Part shown: positions 39,085 to 47,478 of the stretch, in pieces | Layout of the letters: each line of letters opens with the position of its first letter | How positions within the stretch are numbered: position 1 is the stretch's first letter | Assembly: GCA_963728765.1 (NCBI GenBank) | Contig: CAVSKX010000004.1 | Span: 1-64,000, forward strand | Direction: 5' to 3' | From: AC-32 sp963728765 | GTDB taxonomy: Bacteria; Actinomycetota; Thermoleophilia; Gaiellales; Gaiellaceae | DNA: 64,000 bases | Notes under the pieces: generated by a model | Told to the model about the DNA's origin: nothing | The model's database searches: none | Seen by the model: only the letters and a program-made list of their open reading frames with translations | Position numbers and translations under genes: made by a program

Positions 39085-40687
39085 GCCGCTCCTCCGCGAC
39101 CGCGTCGCCCGCGGCCCGCACCGCCGAGTGCGTGACCGCCGCCAGGAAGTCCTCGCGCTCGAGCGCGTAGAGGTCGGACGGCGCCGTGGCGCGGACGGTC
39201 GCGGTGCGCGGCACGTCCCGCAGCAGCGCGATCTCGCCGAAGAAGTCGCCGCCATGGGCGCTGCCGCGGGCGCCGTTCGTGATCTCGAGCTCGCCGTCGC
39301 CGACGATGTAGAAGCGGTCGCCGGTCTCGCCCGCGCGCACCACCACCTCGCCGGGCTCGACGTGGATCCTGGTCAGCCGTGAAGCCAGATGCTCCTTCGC
39401 GGAGATCGAGAGCGGCTCGAAGAGCGGCACCTCGGCGACGACGTCGAGCTCGGCCGCCGGCGCCTTGACCTCGCGGTCGATCGTGCGCAGGCGCTGCCAC
39501 GCGAGCAGCGTGACGGCCGGCAGGATCGCGCCGACGACGGCGAAGGCGGCGCGCGGGCCGAGCGCGGCGACGACCGCGGGCGCGGTGATCGAGCCGAGGG
39601 CGACGGCGCCCATCACGGCACCCCAGACGAGGCCGAGGGCGCGGCTGAGCGCGACGTCCGGGACCGTTCGCTGCAGGAGCGTGAAGCCGGCCACGTCCTC
39701 GACGCTGTTCGCCGCTCCGACGACCGCGAGGAGGAGCACGGCCGCGGGCAGGTACGGCTTCGGCGCGAGAAGCGCGATCGGCAGCCCCCAGAAAATCAGC
39801 GCGATGCCGAGGGCGACGGCCAGCCGCCGGCTCTGGAGCGTCATCGCGCCGAAGGCCCCGAGCAGCCCGCCGAGACCGAGCGCCGCGGTGAGGATGCCGA
39901 CGGCGCCGTCGCCCGCGTCGAGCACGCGGAAGGCGGCGACGACGATCAGCACGTTCAGGCAGCCGCGGACGAATCCCTGCGTCGCCATCAGCGCGAGGAT
40001 CAGCAAGGCGGGGCCTCGCCTGACGGCCTCGAAGCCTCCGGCCAGGAGCTGGCGGGCGGGGACGCGGGCGGCCGTCTCCTGAATCACGCCCTCGACGCGC
40101 AGCGGCGCGAGCAGGAGCGCGCCAACGGCCATGACCCCGCCGGCCGCGGCGAAGGCGACGCCCGGGTTCCAGACGGCGACGAGCAGGCCCGCGAGCAGCG
40201 GGCCGAAGAGGGTGCCGAGGCTCTCGATCGTCGAGGTCGCACCGTTGGCGGCGATCAGCTCCTCCGGCGTGCGCGCGAGCGAGGGGAGGATCGCCTGGAG
40301 TGCGGGACGGAAGAGCGTCGAGGCGACGCCGATCACCGCTGCGAGCGCGAAGACGAGCGCCTCGCTGTGGGCGGCGTGGAACGCGAACGCCGACGCGCCC
40401 AGCGCCGCGGCGGCCGTGGCCGCGACGCCGAGGAGGAAGCGCTCGCGGCGGAAGCGGTCGCCGAGGGTGCTGGCAAGCGGCGCCGCGAGTGCGGCCGGGA
40501 GCATCCGCGCGAGCCCGGCGACGCCCACGGCAGAGGTCCCGCCGGCCTGGTAGGCGAAGACGCCGAGCGCCACGAAGTGCGCCCACTCGGCGCCGATCGC
40601 CGCTCCCCAGGCGAGCTCGACGCGGCGAAGGCCGGGGTTCCGCATGGCCGCCCGCAGGGCAGCCGTCGCTTGTGCCGGACGGCTCAT
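39059..40687 (-). CDS. MFS transporter fused to a cyclic-nucleotide-binding domain
   Basis: A 542-residue fusion. Residues about 1-400 are a 12-helix MFS transporter (LAWGAAIGAEWAHFVALGVFAYQAGG..LARMLPAALAAPLASTLGDRFRRERFLLG). Residues about 420-525 are a cNMP-binding domain (LTRIHVEPGEVVVRAGETGDRFYIVGDGELEI..GGDFFGEIALLRDVPRTATVRA). The fusion suggests transport gated or tuned by a nucleotide; the cargo is unknown. ATG 40687 begins near the first helix; a TTG at 40723 would add 12 residues. Confidence 0.88.
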   Translation of the reverse strand: MSRPAQATAALRAAMRNPGLRRVELAWGAAIGAEWAHFVALGVFAYQAGGTSAVGVAGLARMLPAALAAPLASTLGDRFRRERFLLGVAATAAAALGASAFAFHAAHSEALVFALAAVIGVASTLFRPALQAILPSLARTPEELIAANGATSTIESLGTLFGPLLAGLLVAVWNPGVAFAAAGGVMAVGALLLAPLRVEGVIQETAARVPARQLLAGGFEAVRRGPALLILALMATQGFVRGCLNVLIVVAAFRVLDAGDGAVGILTAALGLGGLLGAFGAMTLQSRRLAVALGIALIFWGLPIALLAPKPYLPAAVLLLAVVGAANSVEDVAGFTLLQRTVPDVALSRALGLVWGAVMGAVALGSITAPAVVAALGPRAAFAVVGAILPAVTLLAWQRLRTIDREVKAPAAELDVVAEVPLFEPLSISAKEHLASRLTRIHVEPGEVVVRAGETGDRFYIVGDGELEITNGARGSAHGGDFFGEIALLRDVPRTATVRATAPSDLYALEREDFLAAVTHSAVRAAGDAVAEERLRAGLAPR

Positions 40688-40833
40688 GCAGGGATTGAGT
40701 GCAGCGCATCGCGCCGAAGTCAAGACGAAGGGTCGCCGCCCGATGTGGCGCTGTGGTTAAGAAGCGGAGACGCGGCCTGTCGGCCGTCCGGTCTCATCTA
40801 GACTCGACGGCGACCGCCAAGAGGGGAGGGCAC

Positions 40834-41307
40834 ATGGCCGTAAACCCGATTCCCGAGGGGTACAACACCCTCACGCCGTACCTCGCCGTCGAGGACGCCG
40901 AGCGGGCGATCGAGTTCTACAAGGACGCGTTCGCCGCCGAGGAGATCCACCGCATGCCGGGGCCGGACGGCAAGATCGCCCACGCCGAGCTGCAGTTCGG
41001 CGACTCGAAGCTGATGCTGTCGGATCCGTTCCCGCAGTCGAACGTGCGGCCGCCGTCGGAGCGGGGCGGGCCGACGGCGTCGATCTTTATGTACTGCGAG
41101 GACGTCGACGCCGCGTTCGAGCAGGCCAAGAAGGCGGGCGCGACCGTCGTCATGGAGCTCGAGAACATGTTCTGGGGCGACCGCTTCGGCACGCTCGTGG
41201 ATCCATTCGGGCAGGTCTGGTCGCTTTCGCAGCACGTCGAGGACCTCTCGCCGGAAGAGATGGCCGAGCGCAGCAAGGCTGCGATGGCCGAGATGAGCTC
41301 GTCGTAG
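40834..41307 (+). CDS. VOC-family protein, PhnB-like
   Basis: A 157-residue VOC protein: YNTLTPYLAVEDAERAIEFYKDAFAAEEIHRMPGPDGKIAHAELQFGDSKLML and DRFGTLVDPFGQVWSLSQHVEDLSPEEM are the PhnB/3-demethylubiquinone-like pattern. Function is unknown. A GGGGAGGG site precedes ATG 40834 and a TAGACT box lies at 40799-40804, giving a conventional leader. A strong hairpin follows the gene. Confidence 0.87.
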   Translation: MAVNPIPEGYNTLTPYLAVEDAERAIEFYKDAFAAEEIHRMPGPDGKIAHAELQFGDSKLMLSDPFPQSNVRPPSERGGPTASIFMYCEDVDAAFEQAKKAGATVVMELENMFWGDRFGTLVDPFGQVWSLSQHVEDLSPEEMAERSKAAMAEMSSS

Positions 41308-41315
41308 ATCTCGCC

Positions 41316-41350
41316 GAGGCGCGGGCGCCGGCTTCGCGCGCCCGCGCCTC
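41316..41350 (+). terminator. 13-bp hairpin terminator
   Basis: GAGGCGCGGGCGC (41316-41328) pairs perfectly with GCGCCCGCGCCTC (41338-41350), followed by GTTTCG. It ends the VOC transcript nine bases after the stop. Confidence 0.75.
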
Positions 41351-41380
41351 GTTTCGACAGGAGCGAAGAGACACAGTTTG

Positions 41381-41407
41381 GTGACGTTCCCGTCACACAC
41401 TCGTGAC
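41381..41407. promoter_or_regulatory. triple GTNAC array with exact 11-bp spacing
   Basis: GTGAC (41381), GTCAC (41392) and GTGAC (41403) follow each other at exactly 11 bases, i.e. GTNAC-N6-GTNAC-N6-GTNAC. This is the layout of OmpR-family/GlnR-type sites in Actinobacteria. It ends 23 bases before the start of the 93-residue gene, where it would overlap the promoter. See the related array at 23797. Confidence 0.5.
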
Positions 41408-41430
41408 GGGTTCTCTGATGCCATGTCGGC

Positions 41431-41712
41431 GTGGACGAGAGGCCGACGGTGAGGCAGGTGTACGCGCTCGCGGCGGCGTTGTGCGAGCAGGCCGGCGAGG
41501 CGTTTCCTGAGACGCGCGAGGAAGCGAGTGAAGCGATCGAGCGACTGCGGCTGGAGAGCGGGCATCCGGCGCCCCGGCTCTCGGATGTGCCGCTGCGGCC
41601 TCGGCGGCGTCGGGGCGGGCGGAGGTCGCGGCGTTGGCGGCGCGTGCGTGTGCGGGACCACGAGCGGAGGGCGAGCGAGGTTGCGGCTGAGCTCGTGAGC
41701 GAGATGCGCTGA
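41431..41712 (+). CDS. small DUF3072-like protein with Arg-rich linker
   Basis: A 93-residue protein. Residues 5-48 (PTVRQVYALAAALCEQAGEAFPETREEASEAIERLRLESGHPAP) form a helical module resembling DUF3072; then a strongly basic stretch (RPRRRRGGRRSRRWRRVRVRDHERR) and a short helix. It may bind nucleic acid; no function is known. The GTG start has no ribosome-binding site. A GTNAC array lies directly upstream. Confidence 0.65.
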   Translation: MDERPTVRQVYALAAALCEQAGEAFPETREEASEAIERLRLESGHPAPRLSDVPLRPRRRRGGRRSRRWRRVRVRDHERRASEVAAELVSEMR

Positions 41713-41751
41713 GCCAGGCGACAACCTGGGAAGGGCCGAGGGCGGTTGCCG

Positions 41752-42903
41752 CTAGGCCGGGACGGCGGTGCGCTTCGAGAAGACGTTCTCGAGCGCGGCC
41801 TGGAGCCCGACCGCAAGCGCGCCCGTCAGGACGGCGGCCTCGCCGAGTGTCGAGACCTCGACGCGCGGAGGGAACGGCAACCAGTCGCCGAGCAGCCGGC
41901 CGACCGGGTCGAGCAGGAGGTCGCCGTTGGCGCCGATCCCGCCGCCGAGGACGACGAGCTCGACGTCGGCGACGCCAGCGATCGCGGCGACGTGAAGGGC
42001 GATCCTGCGCGCGATCTCGTCGACGACTGCTCGTGCTGCGGCGTCGCCGTTGCGGGCGGCGCCGAACACGGCGCGTGGGTCGGCGTAGAACCCCGTGAGG
42101 TCTCGCGCCAGCTCAACGACCTCCGGTGCGGACGGGTCGAGCGTCTGGCCGATCCCGGCGAGCGCGAAGTCGACCTCGCCGGCGGCGCCGTTGCGGCCGC
42201 GGTGGAGCTCGCCGCCGAGGACGAGCCCTGCGCCCATGCCTGTGCCGACCGAGAGGAAGGCGAAGTCGTCGACCCCGCGGGCCACGCCCTGCCACTGCTC
42301 TCCGAGCGCGGCCAGGTTGATGTCGTTCTCGAGCGCGACTGGCAGCCCGAGCGCGTCTTCCAGCTCGCGCCCGAACGGGCGGCCCTCGAGGCCGGAGACG
42401 TTCTCGATCAGGCGGAGCGTGCCGTCGCCCGCGACGACGCCCGGGACCCCGACGACGACGCCGTCCACGAGCGCCGGGTCCAGCGCCGCGGCCTCGAGCA
42501 GCGACGACTGCAGTCGCGCGATCGTCTCGACGGCCTCGGCTGCGTCCGCGACCGCGAGCTCGACGTCCTGGCGCGCGCGGATCGTCCCGGCGAGGTCGCA
42601 CACCGCGCCGCGGACGAAGTGCGCGCCGAGGTCGAGCCCGACGATGAGCGCAGCCTCCGCGACCGGCTCGAAGTAGACGGCGCCGTACCCGGGTCCGTCG
42701 GGCCCGCGCTCGGCCTCGCGCACGAGGCCCGCCTCGCGCAGCGATTCCAGCGCAAGCGAGACCGTCGGCTTCGAGATCCCGGCCCGGCGGGAGATCTCCG
42801 CACGCGAGATCGGCGCGCCCGTGCGGATGGTCTCGAGCACCTCGCGCTCGTTGATCCGCTTCAACAGCCCCGGTACCGCCCGAGACTTGCGGCCGACACT
42901 CAT
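41752..42903 (-). CDS. ROK-family transcriptional regulator
   Basis: A 383-residue NagC/XylR-type repressor: N-terminal winged helix (VLETIRTGAPISRAEISRRAGISKPTVSLALESLREAGLV, about 22-62) and a ROK sugar-binding domain (IVGLDLGAHFVRGAVCDLAG, ENDINLAALGEQW, FLSVGTGMGAGLVLGGELHRGRNGAAGEVDF). The cysteine zinc motif of ROK kinases is absent, consistent with a regulator. It is divergent from the sugar ABC operon and most likely controls it. ATG 42903 follows TAGGTT (42916-42911 on this strand) by seven bases. Confidence 0.9.
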   Translation of the reverse strand: MSVGRKSRAVPGLLKRINEREVLETIRTGAPISRAEISRRAGISKPTVSLALESLREAGLVREAERGPDGPGYGAVYFEPVAEAALIVGLDLGAHFVRGAVCDLAGTIRARQDVELAVADAAEAVETIARLQSSLLEAAALDPALVDGVVVGVPGVVAGDGTLRLIENVSGLEGRPFGRELEDALGLPVALENDINLAALGEQWQGVARGVDDFAFLSVGTGMGAGLVLGGELHRGRNGAAGEVDFALAGIGQTLDPSAPEVVELARDLTGFYADPRAVFGAARNGDAAARAVVDEIARRIALHVAAIAGVADVELVVLGGGIGANGDLLLDPVGRLLGDWLPFPPRVEVSTLGEAAVLTGALAVGLQAALENVFSKRTAVPA

Positions 42904-43012
42904 GGCAACAAACCTAACGAAACAGCACGACGATTCCTAGGTGCTTGACTTCTCCAGCGCCACTACGAGAAGATCGCGTTCGGAACCCTAACCAGATCGG
43001 AGGAGGCACCGG
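42904..43012. promoter_or_regulatory. divergent control region of ROK gene and sugar operon
   Basis: It contains the minus-strand TAGGTT box (42911-42916), a plus-strand TTGACT -35-like element (42945-42950) with GAAGAT (42969-42974) 18 bases on, and the GGAGGAGG site for the binding protein (about 42998-43006). Two related stretches, AACCTAACGA (42911-42920) and ACCCTAACCA (42986-42995), could be ROK operators. Confidence 0.45.
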
Positions 43013-44344
43013 ATGAGACGGGCGCTGACGCTAACGCTGCTGGTCGCACTGACGCTGGGGGTCAGCGCCTGCGGGGGCTCGAAGAAATCTTCGTCGAGCA
43101 CCTCGAGCGGCTCGACGAAGGTCGAGCCCGCGAACATCACCATGTGGACCCCCTTCGTCGACCCCGAGCTCAAGACGCTGAAGGCGGTCGTGAAGGACTT
43201 CGAGGCGACGCACGCCGGGATCCACGTGAAGGTGATCGGCGGCACGAACGACGACAAGATCGTGGCCGCGATCCGCGGCGGCAACGCGCCCGACGTCGCG
43301 CAGTCGTTCAGCTCCGACAACACCGGCGCCTTCTGTCCGAGCGGCGCCTGGATCGACCTCGGCCCGTACATGAAGAAGGACGGCGTCGACGACTCGATCT
43401 TCCCGACGGCTCCGCGCGACTACACGACCTTCGAAGGCACCCGCTGCGCCCTCCCGATGCTGGCGGACACCTACGGCCTCTACTACAACAAGGACCTGCT
43501 CGCGAAGGCCGGCTACAAGAACCCGCCGAAGACGATCTCGCAGCTGACCGCGATGGCGAAAAAGCTGACGCAGCGTGATGCGAACGGCAAGCTCAAGGTC
43601 GTCGGCTTCAATCCCTTCCCGAGCTGGTACGAGAACGTGCCCGCCCATTACGGGCCCTCGTGGGGCGCGCAGTGGATGAAGGGCGACAAGTCGAGCCTCA
43701 ACACGCCGCCGTGGCAGGACCAGCTGCGCTGGCAGAAGAGCCTCGTCGACTGGTACGGCTACGACAACCTCGTCCGCTTCAACGCGGGCGCCGGCGACGA
43801 GTTCTCCGCGTCGAACGCGTTCGAGACGGGCAAGGTTGCGATGCACATGGACGGTGAGTGGCGGGTGAACTTCATCAAGAAGGAAGCGCCGAAACTCAAC
43901 TACGGCACCGCCCCCTTCCCCGTGGCCGACAACAAGCAGGACCTCTACGGCGCGGGTTACGTCACCGGCAGCATCATCGGCATCCCGAAGACGTCGAAGC
44001 ACAAGGACCAGGCGTGGCTGCTGGTCAAGTACCTCGGCACCAACACTCCGGCCCTCGCGAAGCTCTCGAACGGGATCCAGAACGTCCCCACGACCACCGC
44101 TTCGCTGAAGTCGCCCGCGCTCGCGCCGCTCCCGGGCTTCCAGACGTTCCTCAACGTCTTCGGCGACGCGAGCACGACGACAACGCCGATCACGCGCATC
44201 GGCGCCGCGAACCAGGAAACGTTCCAGAGCTTCATCTCGAAGTACGTCTCCGGCTCGAAGACCGACCTCGAAGGCGGCCTCGCGAACGTGGACAAGCAGA
44301 TCGACAACCAGCTCGAGCAGGCCCAGGCGGGGCAGGCGCCGTGA
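43013..44344 (+). CDS. sugar ABC transporter substrate-binding lipoprotein
   Basis: A 443-residue solute receptor. The signal peptide ends in a lipobox (TLGVSACGG, Cys at about 20), followed by a Ser-rich linker. The cluster B/MalE-like fold shows in NITMWTPFVDPELKTLKAVVKDFEATHAGIHVKV, DVAQSFSSDN, YYNKDLLAKAGYKNPPKTISQLTAMAKKL and KVAMHMDGEW. It would capture an oligosaccharide and deliver it to the two permeases following. The stop is two bases before the first permease gene. Confidence 0.93.
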   Translation: MRRALTLTLLVALTLGVSACGGSKKSSSSTSSGSTKVEPANITMWTPFVDPELKTLKAVVKDFEATHAGIHVKVIGGTNDDKIVAAIRGGNAPDVAQSFSSDNTGAFCPSGAWIDLGPYMKKDGVDDSIFPTAPRDYTTFEGTRCALPMLADTYGLYYNKDLLAKAGYKNPPKTISQLTAMAKKLTQRDANGKLKVVGFNPFPSWYENVPAHYGPSWGAQWMKGDKSSLNTPPWQDQLRWQKSLVDWYGYDNLVRFNAGAGDEFSASNAFETGKVAMHMDGEWRVNFIKKEAPKLNYGTAPFPVADNKQDLYGAGYVTGSIIGIPKTSKHKDQAWLLVKYLGTNTPALAKLSNGIQNVPTTTASLKSPALAPLPGFQTFLNVFGDASTTTTPITRIGAANQETFQSFISKYVSGSKTDLEGGLANVDKQIDNQLEQAQAGQAP

Positions 44345-44345
44345 G

Positions 44346-45335
44346 GTGAGCGCGCCCGCAGCGTCCCCGCCGATCCAGCTCGACCGGACCGCGGCCAAGC
44401 GCCGCGCGGCCTGGCGACGCCGCGGGATCGTGCTTGCCTTCATGAGCCCGTGGATCGTCGGCTTCACGGTCTTCTTCGGCTATCCGCTGGTGATGAGCGC
44501 GTACCTGTCGTTCACGCACTACGACCTGCTCTCCTCGCCGCGCTGGATCGGCCTGGCGAACTACAAGTTCCTCTTCACCAAGGACCAGACGGTCTGGCCG
44601 GCGGTGAAGAACACGCTCTGGTTCATCGCGATCGCGGTCCCGCTGCAGGTCCTGTTCGCGCTCGGGATCGCGGTCATGCTCTCGCGCGCGCGTCGAGGGG
44701 TCGGCGTCTTCCGGACGGTCTTTTACCTGCCGGCCCTCGCGCCGCCCGTCGCGGCCACTCTCGGCTTCGTCTACCTGCTCAACCCGGCGACGGGGCCGGT
44801 GAACACGATCCTCGAGAAGCTCGGAATCCAGGGGCCGCTCTGGTTCGACTCGCCGCAGTGGTCGAAGCCGTCCCTGACGATGCTCGCGCTCTGGGGCGTC
44901 GGCAACACCATGATCATCTTCCTCGCGGCGGTGCTCGACGTCCCGCAGCACCTCTACGAGTCGGCGCAGCTCGACGGCGCCGGCTTCGTCTCACGCGTGC
45001 GCTTCGTGCTGCTGCCGACAATTAGCCCGGTGATCCTGTTCGCGGTCGTCGTGGGAGTGATCGAGGGCATGCAGTACTTCACGCAGGCCTACGTCGCCGC
45101 GAACGTCGCGGGCGGCTCGGCCTCCTACTCGGCGGAGACCGCGAGCGCGCTCGGCTACCCGGAGGACTCGACGCTCTTCTACCCGGTGCTGCTCTACCAG
45201 CAGGGCTTCCGCTACTTCAACATGGGCTACGCCTCAGCGATGGCGATGCTGCTGCTCGCCGTCTCGTTCGCGGTGACGTTCATCATCGTCCAGAACTCGC
45301 GCCGCTTCGTGCACTACCAGGGGCCCGGCCGGTGA
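44346..45335 (+). CDS. sugar ABC transporter permease (MalF type)
   Basis: A 329-residue permease with six or more helices: GIVLAFMSPWIVGFTVFFGYPLVMSAYLSF at the start, the EAA-like coupling loop YESAQLDGAGFVSRVRFVLLPTISPVILF, and a C-terminal TFIIVQNSRRF. It pairs with the next gene to form the membrane channel. GTG 44346 follows the binding-protein stop by one base. Confidence 0.93.
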   Translation: MSAPAASPPIQLDRTAAKRRAAWRRRGIVLAFMSPWIVGFTVFFGYPLVMSAYLSFTHYDLLSSPRWIGLANYKFLFTKDQTVWPAVKNTLWFIAIAVPLQVLFALGIAVMLSRARRGVGVFRTVFYLPALAPPVAATLGFVYLLNPATGPVNTILEKLGIQGPLWFDSPQWSKPSLTMLALWGVGNTMIIFLAAVLDVPQHLYESAQLDGAGFVSRVRFVLLPTISPVILFAVVVGVIEGMQYFTQAYVAANVAGGSASYSAETASALGYPEDSTLFYPVLLYQQGFRYFNMGYASAMAMLLLAVSFAVTFIIVQNSRRFVHYQGPGR

Positions 45336-46228
45336 GCACCGAGGCCGCACCCGCACGCGCCGTCCCTGGGACCTTCGTCCGCCGCCGCCCGCCGGTCGCG
45401 GTTCGCCGGAAGCGGTTCCTGATGGGCGTCGCGACGCACAGCCTCCTGATCGTCGCGGCGATCGTCTTCCTGCTCCCGTTCGTCTTCATCGTGCTGACGT
45501 CGCTGATGACGAACCACCAGGCGCTCTCGTCGCGGCTCTGGCCGGAGCCGTTCGCCTGGCACAACTACATCGACGTCTTCTCGAAGGCGCCGCTTTGGCG
45601 CTACGCGCTGAACACGCTCCTCTACGGCGGCCTCGCGACGCTCGGGTTGCTGCTCTCGAGCATCCCTGTCGCCTACGCGCTCTCGCGGCTTCGCTGGCGC
45701 GGGCGCGACGCCGTCTTCCTGATCACGCTGGTCGCGATGATGCTGCCGCCGCAGGTGACGATCGTGCCCGTCTACGTGCTGTGGGCGAAGCTGCACCTTG
45801 TCGGCTCGCTCTGGCCGCTGATCCTGCCGAACTACCTCGGCGACGCCTTCTCGATCTTCCTGCTGCGCCAGTTCTTCCTGACGATCCCCGAGGAGTACCT
45901 CGACGCGGCGCGCGTGGACGGCTGCGGCGAGTTCCGGATCCTCACGACGGTCGTGCTGCGGCTCGCGAAGCCGGCGATCGCGGCGGTCGCGCTGTTCTCG
46001 TTCTTGTTCTGCTTCAACGACTTCTTCGGGCCGCTGCTCTACACCGGCGAGAGCTCGCAGCACTGGACGCTCTCGCTCGGGCTGTCGCAGTTCCGCTCGC
46101 TCTACCAGGTGCAGTGGAACCTGGTCATGGCGGCGACGCTGGTCGTGATGACGCCGGTGATCATCCTGTTCTTCCTGGCGCAGCGCGCCTTCGTGGAGGG
46201 AGTGACGCTGACGGGGGTGAAGGGCTGA
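45332..46228 (+). CDS. sugar ABC transporter permease (MalG type)
   Basis: A 298-residue permease: a basic N terminus, then LLIVAAIVFLLPFVFIVLTSLMTNHQAL, TLLYGGLATLGLLLSSIPVAYALSRLRWRGRD, the coupling loop EEYLDAARVDGCGEFRILTTVVLRLAKPAIAAV and an end FVEGVTLTGVKG typical of MalG. The GTG overlaps the previous stop as GTGA. Confidence 0.93.
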   Translation: MSTEAAPARAVPGTFVRRRPPVAVRRKRFLMGVATHSLLIVAAIVFLLPFVFIVLTSLMTNHQALSSRLWPEPFAWHNYIDVFSKAPLWRYALNTLLYGGLATLGLLLSSIPVAYALSRLRWRGRDAVFLITLVAMMLPPQVTIVPVYVLWAKLHLVGSLWPLILPNYLGDAFSIFLLRQFFLTIPEEYLDAARVDGCGEFRILTTVVLRLAKPAIAAVALFSFLFCFNDFFGPLLYTGESSQHWTLSLGLSQFRSLYQVQWNLVMAATLVVMTPVIILFFLAQRAFVEGVTLTGVKG

Positions 46229-47478
46229 TGAAGGTCGCGGTCATCGGCGCCGGCTCGACGTACACGCCGGAGCTGGTCTCGGGGCTCGGCCGCGAGCGCG
46301 ACGCGATCGACGTGCGCGAGCTGGTGCTGCACGACATCGACGCCGAGCGGCTCGAGGTTGTCGGCGGCCTGGCACAGCGGATGCTCGACCGGCAGGGCTA
46401 CGAGGGGCGCCTGGAGCAGACCGGCGACCTCGACCGCGCGCTCGACGGCGCCGACTACGTGCTCGTCCAGATCCGCGTCGGCGGCCAGGAGGCGCGGCTG
46501 CGCGACGAGACCGTTCCGCTCGCCTGCGGCTGCATCGGCCAGGAGACGACCGGCGCGGGTGGGCTCGCGAAGGCGTTCCGCACGGTCCCGGTCGTGCTGG
46601 AGATCGCGGATCGCGTGCGGGAGCGCGCGGCCGACGGCGCCTGGATCGTCGACTTCACGAATCCGGTCGGGATCGTCACGCGCTCGCTGCTCGACGCCGG
46701 CCACCGCGCAGTCGGGCTCTGCAACGTCGCGATCGGCGTCCAGCGCACGTGTGCGCGGCTGCTCGGGGTCGAGCCCGAGTCGGTGCTCGTCGACCAGGTC
46801 GGCCTCAACCACCTGACGTGGGTGCGGGCGGTCCGCGTGGGCGACGACGACGTGCTGCCGAGGCTGCTGGACGCGCACGGCGACGAGCTGTCAGGCCTGG
46901 CGGGCGGGCTCCCGCTGAGGTTGCTCGAGCAGCTCGGCGCGGTGCCGTCGTACTACCTGCGCTACTTCTACGCGCACGACCGGGTGCTGGCCGAGCAGCT
47001 GGGCGAAAAGCCGCGGGCGGCGCAGGTGATGGAGATCGAGCGCGCGCTGCTCAAGATGTACCGCGACCCGCAGCTGACGGAGAAGCCCGCGTTGCTCGAG
47101 CAGCGCGGCGGTGCGTTCTACAGCGAGGCTGCGGTCGGGCTCGTCCGCTCGCTCGCCACCGGCGACGGCCGCGTCCACGAGGTGGACGTCCGCAACGAGG
47201 GGACGCTCCTCGGGCTCGCGGACGACGACGTGGTGGAGGTGCCGGCCCGGGTCGCCCGCGACACCATCGTGCCGCTCCCCCAGGAGCCGCTGGCGCCGGA
47301 GCTGCTCGGGCTCGTCCAGCACGTGGCGGCGTACGAGCGGCTGGCCGCGCAGGCCGCGGCCGCGCAGGATCTCGCGGTCGCGCGCAAGGCGCTGCTCGCA
47401 CATCCGCTGATCGGCCAGGACGCGCTCGTCGAGGAGCTGCTGGAGCCGCTGCTCGAGCCGCGGGAGGCACCGGTATGA
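46228..47478 (+). CDS. GH4 family 6-phospho-glycosidase
   Basis: A 416-residue NAD- and metal-dependent glycoside hydrolase of family 4, which hydrolyses by a redox-elimination route. The Rossmann start is KVAVIGAGSTYTPELVSGLG; the metal ligands lie in LCNVAIG (Cys) and QVGLNHLTW (His); DYVLVQIRVGGQEARLRDE, GQETTGAGGLAKAFRTVPVV and VDFTNPVGIVT are typical. Sequence resembles 6-phospho-beta-glucosidases, but specificity is not certain. The ATG overlaps the permease stop. The next gene supplies a sugar kinase, so import as free sugar followed by phosphorylation fits. Confidence 0.92.
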   Translation: MKVAVIGAGSTYTPELVSGLGRERDAIDVRELVLHDIDAERLEVVGGLAQRMLDRQGYEGRLEQTGDLDRALDGADYVLVQIRVGGQEARLRDETVPLACGCIGQETTGAGGLAKAFRTVPVVLEIADRVRERAADGAWIVDFTNPVGIVTRSLLDAGHRAVGLCNVAIGVQRTCARLLGVEPESVLVDQVGLNHLTWVRAVRVGDDDVLPRLLDAHGDELSGLAGGLPLRLLEQLGAVPSYYLRYFYAHDRVLAEQLGEKPRAAQVMEIERALLKMYRDPQLTEKPALLEQRGGAFYSEAAVGLVRSLATGDGRVHEVDVRNEGTLLGLADDDVVEVPARVARDTIVPLPQEPLAPELLGLVQHVAAYERLAAQAAAAQDLAVARKALLAHPLIGQDALVEELLEPLLEPREAPV

